A program made the position numbers and the translations under genes. Below the pieces are notes generated by a model that worked only from the letters and a program-made list of their open reading frames with translations, did not search any database and was not told where the DNA came from. A DNA stretch of 64,000 nt from Ornithodoros turicata (lineage: Eukaryota; Arthropoda; Arachnida; Ixodida; Argasidae), in assembly GCF_037126465.1 (NCBI RefSeq), contig NC_088203.1:55279581-55343580 (forward strand), read 5' to 3'. This document shows positions 45,704 to 56,329 of this stretch, piece by piece; the first letter of the stretch is position 1, and every line of letters starts with the position of its first letter.

Positions 45704-46081
45704 TCAGAAAAAAAAGTGAAATAGATAATCATACACCGATGAAGAACACGAACTCAATGTCTTTGGCTCAAGTGTGTCCAACACTTCACACAACTTGGAC
45801 CTGATCCCTTTGGAGGTGAGGAATGTTTTGACGTTGGCTTTGAAGGCTTTCTCGCACGCACCCACAAACGTCACAAAGGCAGGAAGAGGAACCGACAGCT
45901 TTCCAAAGCCAGTACTGTCCACATTCTTGACACTCAAATAAAGCAACAGCTGACTGCTGTCCTGTAATGTGGTGTTCCTCCGAGAAATGTACCCTGTTCG
46001 ACTTGGTGGTTTGAAATTGAAAAAAGGACGACGAAGAAGAAAACGGCTATGAACAGTCACAAAGTGCGCAGTCAACGCCAT
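45704..46081 (-). pseudogene. Unidentified transposon-like coding fragment
   Basis: A frame of 125 codons (first codon ATG at 46081) contains FGKLSVPLPAFVTFVGACEKAFKAN, a motif like the C-terminal region of THAP/P-type transposase relatives (small hydrophobic residues then xxEKxFxxN). The rest is not placed. It may instead be part of a different decayed transposase. Confidence 0.35.
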
Positions 46082-47318
46082 ACGTACGGCAAACTCGTAG
46101 CTAACAACATGGAGAGGGACGGGAACCGGAAGCGTACTCGGCTGTGTCTATAATCTTACGTATTATTGGCAGACCGCGCGAATCGCTATATTAAAAACAT
46201 GCATACTGCATTAGTACGCATATTATTCGCGCCTCCGATTAAATTATTTTTGTTTACCTTCGTAGTTTGCCCCTGAACAACCACGTTCGCATGTGTATCA
46301 TGAAGGGCGCAGGGTTGCTAAGACAGATTTCGTATTTTTTCCCGCCTTCGCTACCATTTATATTTACCTTGCTTCGCCTACGTCCGCCATAACCGCCCCC
46401 CCCCCCAAAAAAAAGAGCGAAAAAAACCAACAACAAAAAACAGGGCACGTAGCACCCTAGGTGAAGTGCATCTTGCGACGGGTAATTTTTAAATATTATT
46501 TCCTACCGATTTTCGGCTTTACGCAAGGAAATAAACATAATTTTTCTCAAATTAAAAACAGTGCCCCATAATATTCATCAGAGCGCCATATGATTACGGT
46601 CATCGCAATTCTCAGCCGGCAGTTAGTCTGTTTCGCTTTCTGTTTTATTGTTGCACTTTCGTGTTACGAAAACACCGTTCCGGGGAAAGTGGCACGCCAA
46701 TTATGTGCGTGTATCTGTGTGTGCAATTCTCTCGGTCTTTCGGTAGCCATAATGGATGCCGTGCAATCACAGGCGAAACGCGTTCGATCACACAGCAAAT
46801 ATATTCCCAGTATGTTCGTCTCGGGGAGGGGGTGGGTGAGGGTGTTTTGCAAGCGGTGTGTGGCACCCAGTTTTGCAGCTCTTATGTCTTATTTTGCCTT
46901 TCTTGCAGACAATTTGGAAGGGTGTTGGGGGTGTCTTAGCGGGGTGTAGGGGATGCTTGAAAAATCCCTGCAATCCGATTTTACGGAGCACAAAGTTGAA
47001 GCATTTGTTGAAGGTTGCCAAGCAAAAAAGTGCCTCAATGTCACTTCGGGGATGGTCTCGAAGGTTCTGTGGCAAAGTGCAATGCGTTGGCGCGTATTAC
47101 GGAGTCTTTGTTTGCCATCTCCAAATCCACCGGTGCCAAATAACGCCGCCATCTTTCTAAATAAGACTGCTCGGGAGCTCTCGCAGGATTCCGCCGTAAG
47201 CTGCGAAGATTTTTCGACGCCCGCCCTTCGTGAATCTACACTTCGTCGTAACTTTCCCGTACGACGGAGGTACGACAGATTCCGTCGCACGAGCTCTTTG
47301 TGAATCCGAACCCTGGTC
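46082..47318. other. Spacer with C/A run and a YY1-like site
   Basis: A run of 12 C followed by 8 A lies at about 46396-46416. The motif GCCGCCATCTT at 47145-47155 is the reverse of AAGATGGCGGC. Several overlapping short frames exist on both strands at 46590-47300, with no recognised domain. Confidence 0.4.
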
Positions 47319-47707
47319 TATAGACCGTTTACAGCACCCAGTTGCTTCGGAAGCTGGTAGATGGCGTCACAGTAGCCACGCCATTGCTTGCCTTCTGCGA
47401 GTGCCTGTGTGCCTTTGCCTGTGTGAGTGCTTCCGACCTTTTTTTGCCGCTGTGCTACAGTTCTGTGCAAAATCTGGAAAAGCAGAGGGAAGACTTGTTC
47501 CGTGATTGAGTGTAGAAACTGTGACAGAGATCTGATCGTGTGGGACGAAGCTGTTTGCTAAATTCACGACCCGTCGCTATACAAAGCCTGCCCGCGTTCG
47601 AGGCTTTTTGCAATGCACGGGTTTCCACAAAGAGAGGAAAACAAGCTGATTCGACAACGGTATTTATTTTATTTATTTATTCATATACCCTCAAGGCCCA
47701 GGGGGCA

Positions 47708-48370
47708 TTAAAGAGGGAAGTGAACAGGACACGATGCAAGGTCAAAGCATTGTAACAATTGATAAACATGCGGATGCAACATAATGACAATAAACGAGCA
47801 ACTTCGCCAAGAACATATTAGTGAGACAAACGCGACAATATGCAATGACATTATAGTTGAAGGAGGCCACACAAGCTGTTTTTGAATTATGTTATTATAT
47901 TTCGAATTAATGGTAGGTATCGAATCTTCAGAGGAATGGAATGATTTCAAACCGAGAAAGTCAGTGAGGGAAAGTAATGCAGCCCTCAAAGTGGCGCAGC
48001 ATTTCTGTGTGAGCCCCATGCTCTGCTGGGGCTCACACACATGCTGCTTGTGAGAATAAACTTCCCCCATAGTAGCAGGGATCACGTCCCTTGCAGTTGA
48101 ACGGTTCCATGTACATGCCTTGTCAGTGCACGAAGCACTCGTGAGCCCCTTGTTTGTGGCCTCTACAACCTTGGTGAGCAGAGCTTTACATGTGCATATT
48201 GCCGCCAAGGTGGGCTTGAAGCGAGTCTCTGTACTACACATTCGGCTCACTGTTTTTGTAGACCTGATGTCGGCCTTTAAAATTCATACACCATCGTTGC
48301 ACTGGCACAGTACTTCACCGACATGGCCACTGTCAAACAGCTTCGTTTCCTTTGCAAATTATCTGTAGTT
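47708..48370 (-). pseudogene. SWIM/YqaJ-family coding remnant
   Basis: The minus strand reads DSGHVGEVLCQCNDGV, a stop, then RMCSTETRFKP, ICTCKALLTKVVEATNKG, and SCTDKACTWNRSTARDVIPA. SCTDK followed by an aromatic residue is the same hinge seen after the SWIM finger of the gene at 5870-7269 (SCTDKENSW), which links the two. The remaining C-terminal half with the nuclease is absent, and the 3' end (47640-47720) joins a short AT-rich LINE-like tail (aataaataaaataaata read on the minus strand). Confidence 0.55.
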
Positions 48371-48877
48371 CAGCGCAGGCTTTCCGTCTCCCTCTAGCCC
48401 CTTGATCATGTGGTTGTATACATCTGAAATCAACAATAAAAGTATACTACTTCATAACGACAACATAACTTACATGCATATCTTTCTCAGGTAGTTGCAC
48501 GGCAACTCTTGAATTAAAAAGCAAGAAATCACGATCTTACGATTTTACATTATGAGCGTACCCACAACGTAACGTATGCGCAACAAAAGAAGAGAAAAGA
48601 AAGAAAGAAAAAGAAACGCCGACATATGTAGTAACTCGAGCATAGTCGGGCCGATCATGTGGGACGCATGAGGACAGAAATATCACTCTAAATCAAGCAA
48701 ATGCACTCACCTGACCGTTGAAGCTTTGGCCAAAGCTTCGTGTCATCCTTTCATCCGGAATTCGTTGCAAAAAGTTTAAGGGAAAGCGTCTCTGGATTGC
48801 ACCGCCGTACTATGTGCGCCGTGCCAACAGGCAGCCGAAAGAGAAGGCAAGCAGTGGCGCGCAAGGTCACGTGCGCT

Positions 48878-48888
48878 AAGATGGCGGC
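48878..48888 (+). promoter_or_regulatory. YY1-like motif in TIR element end
   Basis: AAGATGGCGGC fits the YY1 core with good extension. It recurs at 55872-55882 in the homologous end, and as its complement at 47145-47155 outside the element. Function not shown. Confidence 0.4.
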
Positions 48889-48984
48889 GCCCAGATAACT
48901 CTGCTGTAAACGGTCTATAACGTATGCTAGTGCGGCATCCAGAAAGGAGAGAAACTTAGCGGGGTCACCTGCTGGTGGACGCAC

Positions 48985-49480
48985 TCTAAGAAAAAAGGGT
49001 GTCGCCACGACTCCTTTTGGGGTGTACCTGCCCGTCGCATATATGACTCCCTGAAGGTGTAGTGGAACGCCCCTAAAGAGGGTTGCACTGGTGCACCCCA
49101 TCACAGGGAGTGTCTGTACACCCAGAAGAGAGTACCACTACGCCCCGTTGCAGGTAGTATTCGTACCCCCAGAAGGGTGTGCCAGTACACCAAGAAGGGC
49201 GTACTGATACACCCCATTGCAGGGAGTGTCTGTACGCCCAGAAGGGAGTACCAGTGCACCCTGTTGCAGGTGGTGTTCATACGCCCTACAAAGGTGTGCC
49301 AGTACACCCAGGAGGGCGTACCAGTAGATTCCAGGACAGGGAGTGTCTGTACACTCACGGTGGTGTACTGGTACGACGTTGCATGGGAATACGAATGGGC
49401 GTACTCGTACACCAATAAGAGCTTACCAGTGCTCCCTGTCTGATGGTGTACGAGTATGCTCTTTGTGAAGTGTACCTACG
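48985..49480. repeat. Minisatellite, about 117-bp period of three roughly 39-bp subunits
   Basis: The phrase gggagtgtctgtac recurs at about 49106, 49222 and 49339 (period 116-117). Each unit contains three related subunits built on gtaccagtgcacccc, attcgtacgccc and agaagggtgtgcc. Subunits diverge by several bases, so the array is old. It begins with a variant part (ggtgtacctgcccg) and ends near gtgtacgagta. Stop-free frames cross it on both strands, which is expected for a period divisible by three and not evidence of a gene. Confidence 0.8.
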
Positions 49481-51049
49481 CGCCGCCTGATTGGATAAAG
49501 TAGGGCACTCATGTGCAACAGTTAGGTGCGAAAAGATTTGAAATGTGCCATGGAATGCCCTTCCCTCTGGGACCCTCCGAAACAGCGTGTAACATGGTCT
49601 GGAAAACAGTCAAAAGGTAATTTCATGCACAGTTTATTATACGTGCACTTACAAGTATGGCACTGATGATAATAATAAAAAACAAGAGCTCCTGCACGCA
49701 AGTGCATTGTCAACTTGAAAGTTGTATCTAAAACATACATATTCAAAATTCAAATTGATAATAATGAAAGCAAGGGCTCCTACACATAAGTGTACTGAGA
49801 ACTAGGCAACTGAACTTGAAATGTGTGTAAATGTAATAATGTGAAGCAAGGGGCCTAGAAGACTTAGCCTGGGGCATTAAAAGCTGTTCGCTGTAATTAA
49901 ACGTGATGCAAACACTTATACTTTGTTATGAATGTCAGTCAAAAAATTGCAGTAGGAAGTTCAATAAATCATTAGCATATTCTTAGGTTAAAAAGAGACC
50001 ACCATCTAAGGCCTCCACATGCTTCATGGCACTGGTAAAGAATAAACAGCATTAAAGAAAAGTACAAGCAGTGATTTCAGCATACTGCTGGTTGGTAATG
50101 TTTTCATTACATCCTAGACAAAGTGGCACTACTCAGATTCGCAGCAGGCATCTCACAGAAACTTTCTCCACACTGTTGCTACAGTACCACTGGCTCGACA
50201 AACATGGCACATTTTGTTTTGGCAGTGAGCCAGTCTTTTCCAAAGTGTTAACAATGGATACTGTGCTGACGGGAGTATAGCAAGTAAAGTTTGCACTGCT
50301 ACTGCGAATCCACTATGTCTCCTCGCTTGTCAACGACCTCCTTTAGTTTCCTTCAAACCAGTTGAAAGCCAATAAACACAGTTTGTGCACAGTTAAAGGG
50401 GTTGTGACAGTTACCTGACCTCTTAACACAAATGTGAAAAGCCGGCATAAACAGACATCAGCACTTGTTTACACGCCCACATCTTCCAAACTACACTGGC
50501 TTGAGCAAACATTTTTGTTTTGTGCAAATTTGGGAAAGGAGCACGAGGCATGCATGGTGAACTTGAAAATATTTGTCAATTGGCGAAATGTCCCAACCTC
50601 TTTAAGCGTCCAATATATTCTAAAAGAGAGATTGAGTGAGCAAACGGAAGCCCTTGTGCACTGAAGTTGTGCGACAAGGTAGAAAGAAAGTGAGGTGATG
50701 GTTGCTCGTAAGCGTGATGTGTAACTAAAATCAATTCATTAACTTTTTAGTTATTATTACTAGCATGCTCATGCACATGCACACTGCATATGAAGGTGGC
50801 TGTATTTCCAGAATAGTTCCTTTTGATGCATTCTCGTAGTGCACCCGCAATCAGACATCTTTCCTTCAAATTTTATGCAATACATAACCCTCGTAATTAC
50901 TGTAAAAGTCGTAAATGTTACCAAGACTAAAGATGGATTCAGGGTATGAGAGAACTGATGTTCTGATGCTGGAACAACATCGAAGGGCAAATACATACAA
51001 AGCCTCGAACTGCCTAAGAAATTAACAATGAAAGATTGAAGTCACTGAA
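49481..51049. other. AT-rich spacer, no gene seen
   Basis: No frame longer than about 76 codons and no motif. The sequence is low in GC, with several short A/T runs. I see nothing to annotate. Confidence 0.5.
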
Positions 51050-51130
51050 AAGGTTAGCCAGCTGTAGGACTGGAACCCACATATTTTGGATTACCCGTCC
51101 AGGGCTCTACCAATTGAGCTAAGCTAACAC
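51050..51130 (-). repeat. tRNA-like sequence (SINE head or tRNA pseudogene)
   Basis: On the minus strand an A box (TAGCTCAATTGG, 51110-51121) and a B box (GGTTCCAGTCC, 51067-51077) stand at tRNA spacing. Acceptor-like GTTAGCT and GGCTAAC can pair, and D and T stems form, but four extra bases lie between T stem and acceptor, and the anticodon loop (CGGGTAA) lacks U33. So it is not a functional tRNA. A run of C and a hairpin lie just 3' on the plus strand. Confidence 0.6.
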
Positions 51131-51172
51131 ACCTCTCCAGCGACTTCCAATGGGGGCATCCCCCCCCCCCCC

Positions 51173-51339
51173 CCATCTGAAGGGACAAATCAACCACTCT
51201 CTCTCACTCATCTCCTTTTTGCTCTTACGTTTTTCTCACTCAGTCATATGACTGTGTCTATGCATATTGTATGGTTGTGTGTATGAGTGAGCAAAAATGT
51301 AAGAGTGAGGGAGAGTGGTTGATTTGTCCCTTCAGATGG
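51173..51339. repeat. 167-bp hairpin / fold-back repeat
   Basis: CCATCTGAAGGGACAAATCA at 51173 is repeated inverted at 51320-51339, and the arms match for 37 bp with one mismatch (ccactctctctcactc against ccactctccctcactc) and then more loosely. The middle contains a tcatatga palindrome. It lies 45 bp from the tRNA-like unit and may be part of the same repeat. Confidence 0.75.
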
Positions 51340-51660
51340 ACGTGATCTTACGTGATCTTAAAAAGTGAAATAAGTTACCAAAATATTCCATGAATGTATC
51401 CTGCACAGAATTTGCAAACTGTTAAAACCACAAAGACCACCAATGGCCACCTCAAAGTTTACAAAATGAACACACTTGTTAGTGGTAATAACTAATAAGT
51501 TAAGTTAGCTAAAAAAGTTAAGCGCGTGACTGGAGTACAAAATCATCCATGTAACCTGAGACTGTAACTTCGAACACACTGTCTATGTGGTTAAAGCTGA
51601 AGAGAGGAATAGAGTCCACAAAAAGCTGTTAGCGCTGCTACAACCCACAGTGGGAGGGCT
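51340..51660. other. AT-rich spacer
   Basis: No gene, repeat or motif seen. Confidence 0.4.
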
Positions 51661-51661
51661 G

Positions 51662-51931
51662 TTAGGGGGTGTACTTCACCCCCAGCATTCGTTCTAGTAC
51701 AGAGAGACTGTTCTTAACGACTGGCGAATACTCAATATTAAAAGTCGAATACAAACACAGCAGTTGTGATACAGCTGAGGTAGCATCCAAGACGTTGACA
51801 CGTCCTTCTGCAACAACACTGATCCTCCCAGTTGTAAGCAGGTCATGGCCTGTGTAGGTGATGGTCGTATAAGTGTGCTGGATGCCGGGTTCCTGTGGGA
51901 TGAACAGAACCAGGTTGCACTCAACTTGCAC
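51662..51931 (-). pseudogene. Unidentified protein fragment
   Basis: A frame of 89 codons contains IQHTYTTITYTGHDLLTTGR, VNVLDATSAVSQLLCLY and SLSVLERMLGV, a composition that looks like a real protein. I recognise similar text in multi-copy animal repeats but cannot name a family. A second protein-like minus frame lies at 52477-52764 (CGEKVLEIASQKRALQAELK). Confidence 0.35.
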
Positions 51932-53845
51932 AGGTATAATCTATGTAAAGACACTGCACTTCGACACTGTTCTATCTGATAAGTGTGGAAACTAAATTAA
52001 AAACATTACAGAAAATCATTGTTGGCATATTGCGTTCATCTGCTGCATTCAGCGAGGGTGCTCTGAGACAGCTGCAGCAATTCTCAAGCTTCCGTGTGCT
52101 TATTTCAAGATTTAAGATCGGTATACATTTAAAAGGAGCATGCAGACGCGCAACGCACCGCGTAAACTACAGCCAATGACCCACAGCAAACAGCTTCCTA
52201 AAAGATTCATTTCTGTGCAATCTGAGTACAATCTTTGCATTGGGGTGGTCTACAAACAGTTTTCATAGGAAGGCTGCTGAGGCCATTGCCTGAAAGAAAC
52301 AACGTTAAGAAATCTGAAATTTACATACCAGCTTGACTACGAGTCTCTGCCAATACTCTCTGAGCAGACCTGGCAGGGACTTTATTACTCCGATGGCAAA
52401 GTAGTCTGCAAAGGAGGTGGGAATTACTACCTTTCATCGGGCAAGCTCCCTAACCCTTTATCCTACAACTGCAAGCTCATGAGTTTATGAACTCACACTT
52501 TTGTTCTGATGTTGGCAACTGTTCTAGTTCCTTCCAAAATGCTTTCAGCTCAGCCTGGAGAGCTCTCTTCTGTGAAGCTATCTCCAGTACCTTTTCGCCA
52601 CAGTTGTTTATGAAGGAGAGCAGCGAAGTGTCTGCTGCTCCGCCAGTGAGGCTCTGGAATTCATTCCTAACCGGGAAGTAACCACAATTGCTTTTCAAAT
52701 CTTGTTTCGGCAAGGATGATATTAATCTGTTCGCAACTATTATGCGCGGGAGTGCAAGCAACATCAGACAACAAAGGAAGCGTGCTACTTTGTGTCTATT
52801 CGGAGCCTGTGTTGAAAAACAAAATCATGTACAAACGAGAAGAACTCTATACTCACTATTTTCCTCAAATGTCAAGTGCTGTTTGTTGAAACATTCCCTG
52901 TGTTTTGCTGCACTTTGTCTTTCGATGTTGTTGCACGCCATTCCTGAAAACTGCAAAAGCAGCTGTTAACTGTAATGTGGTGCATGGTCCTGAGATAAAG
53001 ACAGTGTTTGCGGTGTCAGGAACCCTACAATCCTTATCTTAGGTCAGCTACACAAACCAGTAATATAACTGGGCCATCTGAACCTGAGACCCAACTCGAG
53101 TTCACATCTGTTGCACCAAAATTTTACGGGAAAATGTAGCGTTCAACATACGACACTGGACATTGGCTGAGGCAGATGAAGTCTGATTTTGTTCGCGGAG
53201 TTCGACGTCTGGCTATGAGCAGGTTATGTTCTAGTACGCATTCTTCATTGGCAGTGTCGCCCTGCGAAAAGTGGCTTGTTAGAACATTCAGAAAAACCAT
53301 CTAGACCATGCTACAACATTTACTATCTGAACTCACATTGCGGTCCATTCCATGTACATCCATATTTATGTCGCCTGCTTCGAGCTGTCTTTCGGCATTC
53401 CGTAGACCAGTACCTATCTCAAACGAATAAGGGCTGGATATGTATCTCAAGCCATAGAGCACGGCATACGAGGTACGCCGACGCACAGCTTCTTCACGGT
53501 GCAGATTAAACTACGTGCTGCGCCTTTGTCTTGCTGTTTCGTGCTAGCGTCCATCGTTTCAAAATGCGTCGTCAGAATGACAAGCATCCCGCACACTGTC
53601 TGCACCAACGAATGATTAGGTCGGGGCCAGAAAGCGAACCAGACCCATTCACGTACGCATAAGTTCGTTCGAAATATCGTGTTGCATCAAGTCATACAAG
53701 CCAGAAACTCAATTCACGTCAACGCCACCGCTGCACTGAGAAGAGAAAGTGGGAGCGGAAGTTACGACGGTTACGACGCGCCGGCGCCGCGTCGTCGATA
53801 GCATCCTGCAAACGGAGGTGTCGATTTCTCGCGAAGGTGTTCCAG
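51932..53845. other. Spacer, mostly unassigned
   Basis: Except for the weak coding piece at 52477-52764 (minus, short coiled-coil-like helix), nothing with recognisable function is seen. No terminal repeats found. Confidence 0.35.
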
Positions 53846-53849
53846 TACA

Positions 53850-54220
53850 CCCCTATGATCCCTTAGAGTGCTTAGATCTCTTAGAGTGCGGTAGGAGGCT
53901 GCAAAAATGCAGTTCTTTGAACGTAACCTCAAAAATTCGAATTCTGGGGGAATAGTACAATATTGTTCGATCATTTCACACTGAAGTATTTTGTTAGCCA
54001 AAATGCAGACTCCTCCACCTCTTTTATGCTTGCGGTTCATAAAAATGTACTGTACCCTTCTAGCCTAAACAACTCTTCAGGGGACCGGCACCACGTTTCA
54101 GTGAACATAATAATGTCAAATATCCCATTTAACCTATCCAAAAACACTTCTAACTCAGATTTTATTTTTGAGTGATTGTAGATTGATATGAAGAAAATTA
54201 ATATATCTAGGCGAAAAGTA
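53850..54220 (-). pseudogene. LINE endonuclease N-terminus
   Basis: The minus strand reads INFLHINLQSLKNKI (near 54180), FDIIMFTETWCRSPEELFRL (about 54100-54060), then HKRGGGVCILANKI and FEFLRLRSKNCIFAASYR (54040-53900). These are the N-terminal motifs of APE-type LINE endonucleases (HINLQSL, TETW, RGGGV). The remainder and RT are absent after a change of sequence near 53850. Confidence 0.75.
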
Positions 54221-54267
54221 TGTGCCAACACTGTCAACTGAAAGTGAAACATTTTCAACCATTCCAG

Positions 54268-54420
54268 CCCAAGCAGCACAATGTACTGAAAGTCGAGTGC
54301 AATAGGGGTGGACGGGTAGGTGGAAGACCTTGAACACACTCTTGAAACTAAGGAACAGTGATAAGACACATACCGTCCACCCCTATTGCACTCGACTTTC
54401 AGTACATTGTGCTGCTTGGG
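54268..54420. repeat. Perfect 48-bp inverted duplication, 57-bp spacer
   Basis: 54268-54315 (CCCAAGCAGCACAATGTACT...) is exactly repeated in inverse at 54373-54420, and the 57-bp spacer is unique. It lies between the LINE ORF1 and endonuclease and causes identical peptide strings on both strands. Perfect identity suggests a recent event or an assembly artefact. Confidence 0.9.
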
Positions 54421-54599
54421 AGGTTGTTTTACCACTCAACGCTATCAATGTCAAAAGGGCATTTAGTTCTGATAACGAGAGTTCCGCAGAGCGTCAAGAT
54501 CCTTCTCGCTCCTGATCTGAACCGGCCGCATACTTTCATTTACGCGAACAAAAATTGTTCTGTTATGGGTCCACACAGATAGCCACTTTCGTTCTATTT

Positions 54600-55192
54600 T
54601 TTTAGTTTGATGGTCTGGCCAAGCAGTTTTTTGAGAATCGTGCACAGATGCTCGTTGACGTACACATTGCCGCCCTCAGAAAAACAAGATCAGCACACGT
54701 AATTCGTAGTGCTTTTGCTTTTATCAAAAACGAGTCTCTCTTCGCTCTGCTAAGGAACTGCACAACAATATTTGCGTCGCCTCTGAACGTCGGATTGCGG
54801 TGACAAATATCAATATCACATTGCCCAACATCGGCGTTCGCAGCCTCTGCAATCTTCATAATTAAGTCTATCACGTTTTCCCTTTTGGGGATACCCTTAA
54901 TTTCTACATTTCAGTTTCGAGAATATTGTTCCAGGTGCAAGATGCGATCGTTTTTTGCTGTTAACATGGGTTGAAGGGCACCATGATCTTGCTGAAGTTG
55001 GGCATAATCTGATTTTAACTTGGAGTTTTCTTTCTCCAGTTTGTCAAACTTTACAGTGAGCTCATCATATTTTGCGCTAAAGAAATCAACTGACTGTTTC
55101 ATTTGTTTAATATTCTTTCGAACGTCACGAACAACAGATTCTTTAATTTCCTTCAGCTCCTGTTTCATTTCCTTTTTGAATTCCTCAAACAT
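54600..55192 (-). pseudogene. LINE ORF1: coiled coil plus RRM-like domain
   Basis: From 55192 the protein starts with a long Lys/Glu-rich coiled coil (FKKEMKQELKEIKESVVRDV to DYAQLQQDHGAL), followed by LHLEQYSRN. A TGA in the phrase SRN-stop-NVEIKGIP (54911-54913) interrupts it, where SRR or SRQ NxEIxGIP is usual. Then comes the RNA-binding domain (NVIDLIMKIAEAANADV, IDICHRNP, IVVQFLSRAKRDSFL) and a C-terminus ending near 54602. This is the ORF1 architecture of CR1-like and related LINEs: trimeric coiled coil plus RRM/CTD, binding the element RNA. Confidence 0.75.
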
Positions 55193-55351
55193 TTTTTTTA
55201 TATTTCTTTGGCTGACATACTTCGGCTTTCAACGAGGCGGCACTACGACATATAATGTAGGCAATCAAACAAGAAAAACCAAGCAACTCTTATGGCAACA
55301 GCTGCACAATGTACCATATAATGGTTGAATGAAATTGCTCAGAGGTTACAC

Positions 55352-55640
55352 ACCTGTTAAGTCGTGCAAAACATACGTCAGACAAACGTCAAAGCGTTGC
55401 TGCTGCTGCCAAAAAATCCCTTGCTGTCAGCGCTCGGTGCTTTTAAGGTTCAAGTTCGATGACGTCCGCAAACAGGAGCCAATCCACGGCAGCGCAGATA
55501 TCGGGACTGGTGCAGGTAAAAAACGTGTCGCTGCGGGCTGCCTTCCCGGTGGGATGTTGTAGCAGATTCATCTGTTAAGTAGTGCAAAACATACGTCAGA
55601 CAAGCGTCAAAGCGTTGCTGCTGCTGCAAAAAAAAAAAAA
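55352..55640 (-). repeat. Two copies of a LINE 5' monomer unit
   Basis: On the plus strand gtgcaaaacatacgtcagac recurs at about 55365 and 55581, followed both times by a cgtcaaagcgttgctgctgctg phrase, giving a spacing of about 216 bp. A 20-odd A run closes the outer copy (55627-55647). Position upstream of ORF1 suggests tandem promoter monomers. Confidence 0.65.
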
Positions 55641-55689
55641 AAAAAATCATTCTAGATCAAGCAAATGCAACTTAAATTATATAAAAAAA

Positions 55690-55911
55690 GCGCACTCACC
55701 TGACAGGTGAAGCTTCGGCCAAAGCCTCGTATCATACTTCCATCCGGAATTCATTACAAAAACTTAAAAATCGGGGACAGCGTCTCTGGGTTGCACCACC
55801 ATACTACGTTTGCCGTGCCAACAGGCAGCCGAAAGAGAAGGCAACCAATGGCGGGCAAGGTCACGTGCCCTAAGATGGCGGCGCTCAGATAACTCTAGTG
55901 TAAACGGTCTA
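55690..55911 (-). repeat. Second copy of the TIR-element right end
   Basis: Homologous to 48705-48917: it shares gcactcacctgac, the ggcagccgaaagagaaggca phrase, AAGATGGCGGC and the terminus TGTAAACGGTCTA. The left end of this copy is not found, as the LINE lies beside it. It is a solitary end or an element broken by the LINE. Confidence 0.75.
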
Positions 55912-55913
55912 CG

Positions 55914-56329
55914 CGTCGTCTACTGTGTCCGCAGTAAGTGACCTATAATCAATGGAAATTCTCAATCCGACGTTGTTATCGAACGATAGGTTGGGCATAC
56001 TCGCAGACTACCGCGTATACGAGCCCTCGCTGTGGAAGTTCTTTGATCTGCTTTTCTTCCTCTTTTAATAGAAGTAACGGCGTCCGATAAGAATGCGCCC
56101 GTTTCGCGACGTGCCCAGAGTATTATAGTGTACGCCCCCACGTCAGCTATTATAGGAACTTCTTGACAAACTGTTGCGAAGTCGTCAGACAATTGTCGCT
56201 CATGGCCCTGCTGGTCTATGCTGAAATAGGAGATTGCCTCCTCTGGTGAAACAGACTGCCCATCCTTTCACGTCGGCGCTGGCTCTACATTCCCAAAGTC
56301 GTCTTCCCAATGGAAGATTATACCGATGT
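55914..56329. other. Spacer, nothing recognised
   Basis: No motif or terminal repeat seen. One 76-codon minus frame (55962-56192) without recognised domain. Confidence 0.4.

Larger units (their letters stand above)
47321..48917 (-). mobile_element. TIR element carrying a SWIM/YqaJ-type remnant
   Basis: The ends are perfect 16-bp inverted repeats: TAGACCGTTTACAGCA at 47321-47336 and its complement at 48902-48917, both flanked by TA. Weaker similarity continues inwards (gcttgccttct about 60 bp from each end). Inside on the minus strand lies a broken SWIM/YqaJ-type coding piece. The right 210 bp is repeated at 55690-55911. Length 1597 bp, probably a non-autonomous derivative. Confidence 0.75.
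53850..55640 (-). mobile_element. LINE 5' half: two 5' monomers, ORF1 and start of endonuclease
   Basis: A minus-strand LINE whose 5' end is near 55640. Its upstream region holds two copies of a unit of about 215 bp, then ORF1 (55192-54600) and the first part of ORF2 (54200-53850). Sequence after about 53850 no longer reads as LINE, so the RT is missing. Both ORFs are broken. Confidence 0.7.

Noticed and set aside
49101..49443. Repeat proteins on both strands
   Set aside because: They are open only because the minisatellite period is a multiple of three.
51050..51130. Functional tRNA gene
   Set aside because: U33 is missing and four extra bases disrupt the acceptor-T stem junction.
54155..54582. 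Two related small genes on opposite strands sharing a peptide
   Set aside because: The shared peptide is produced by the inverted duplication 54268-54315/54373-54420.
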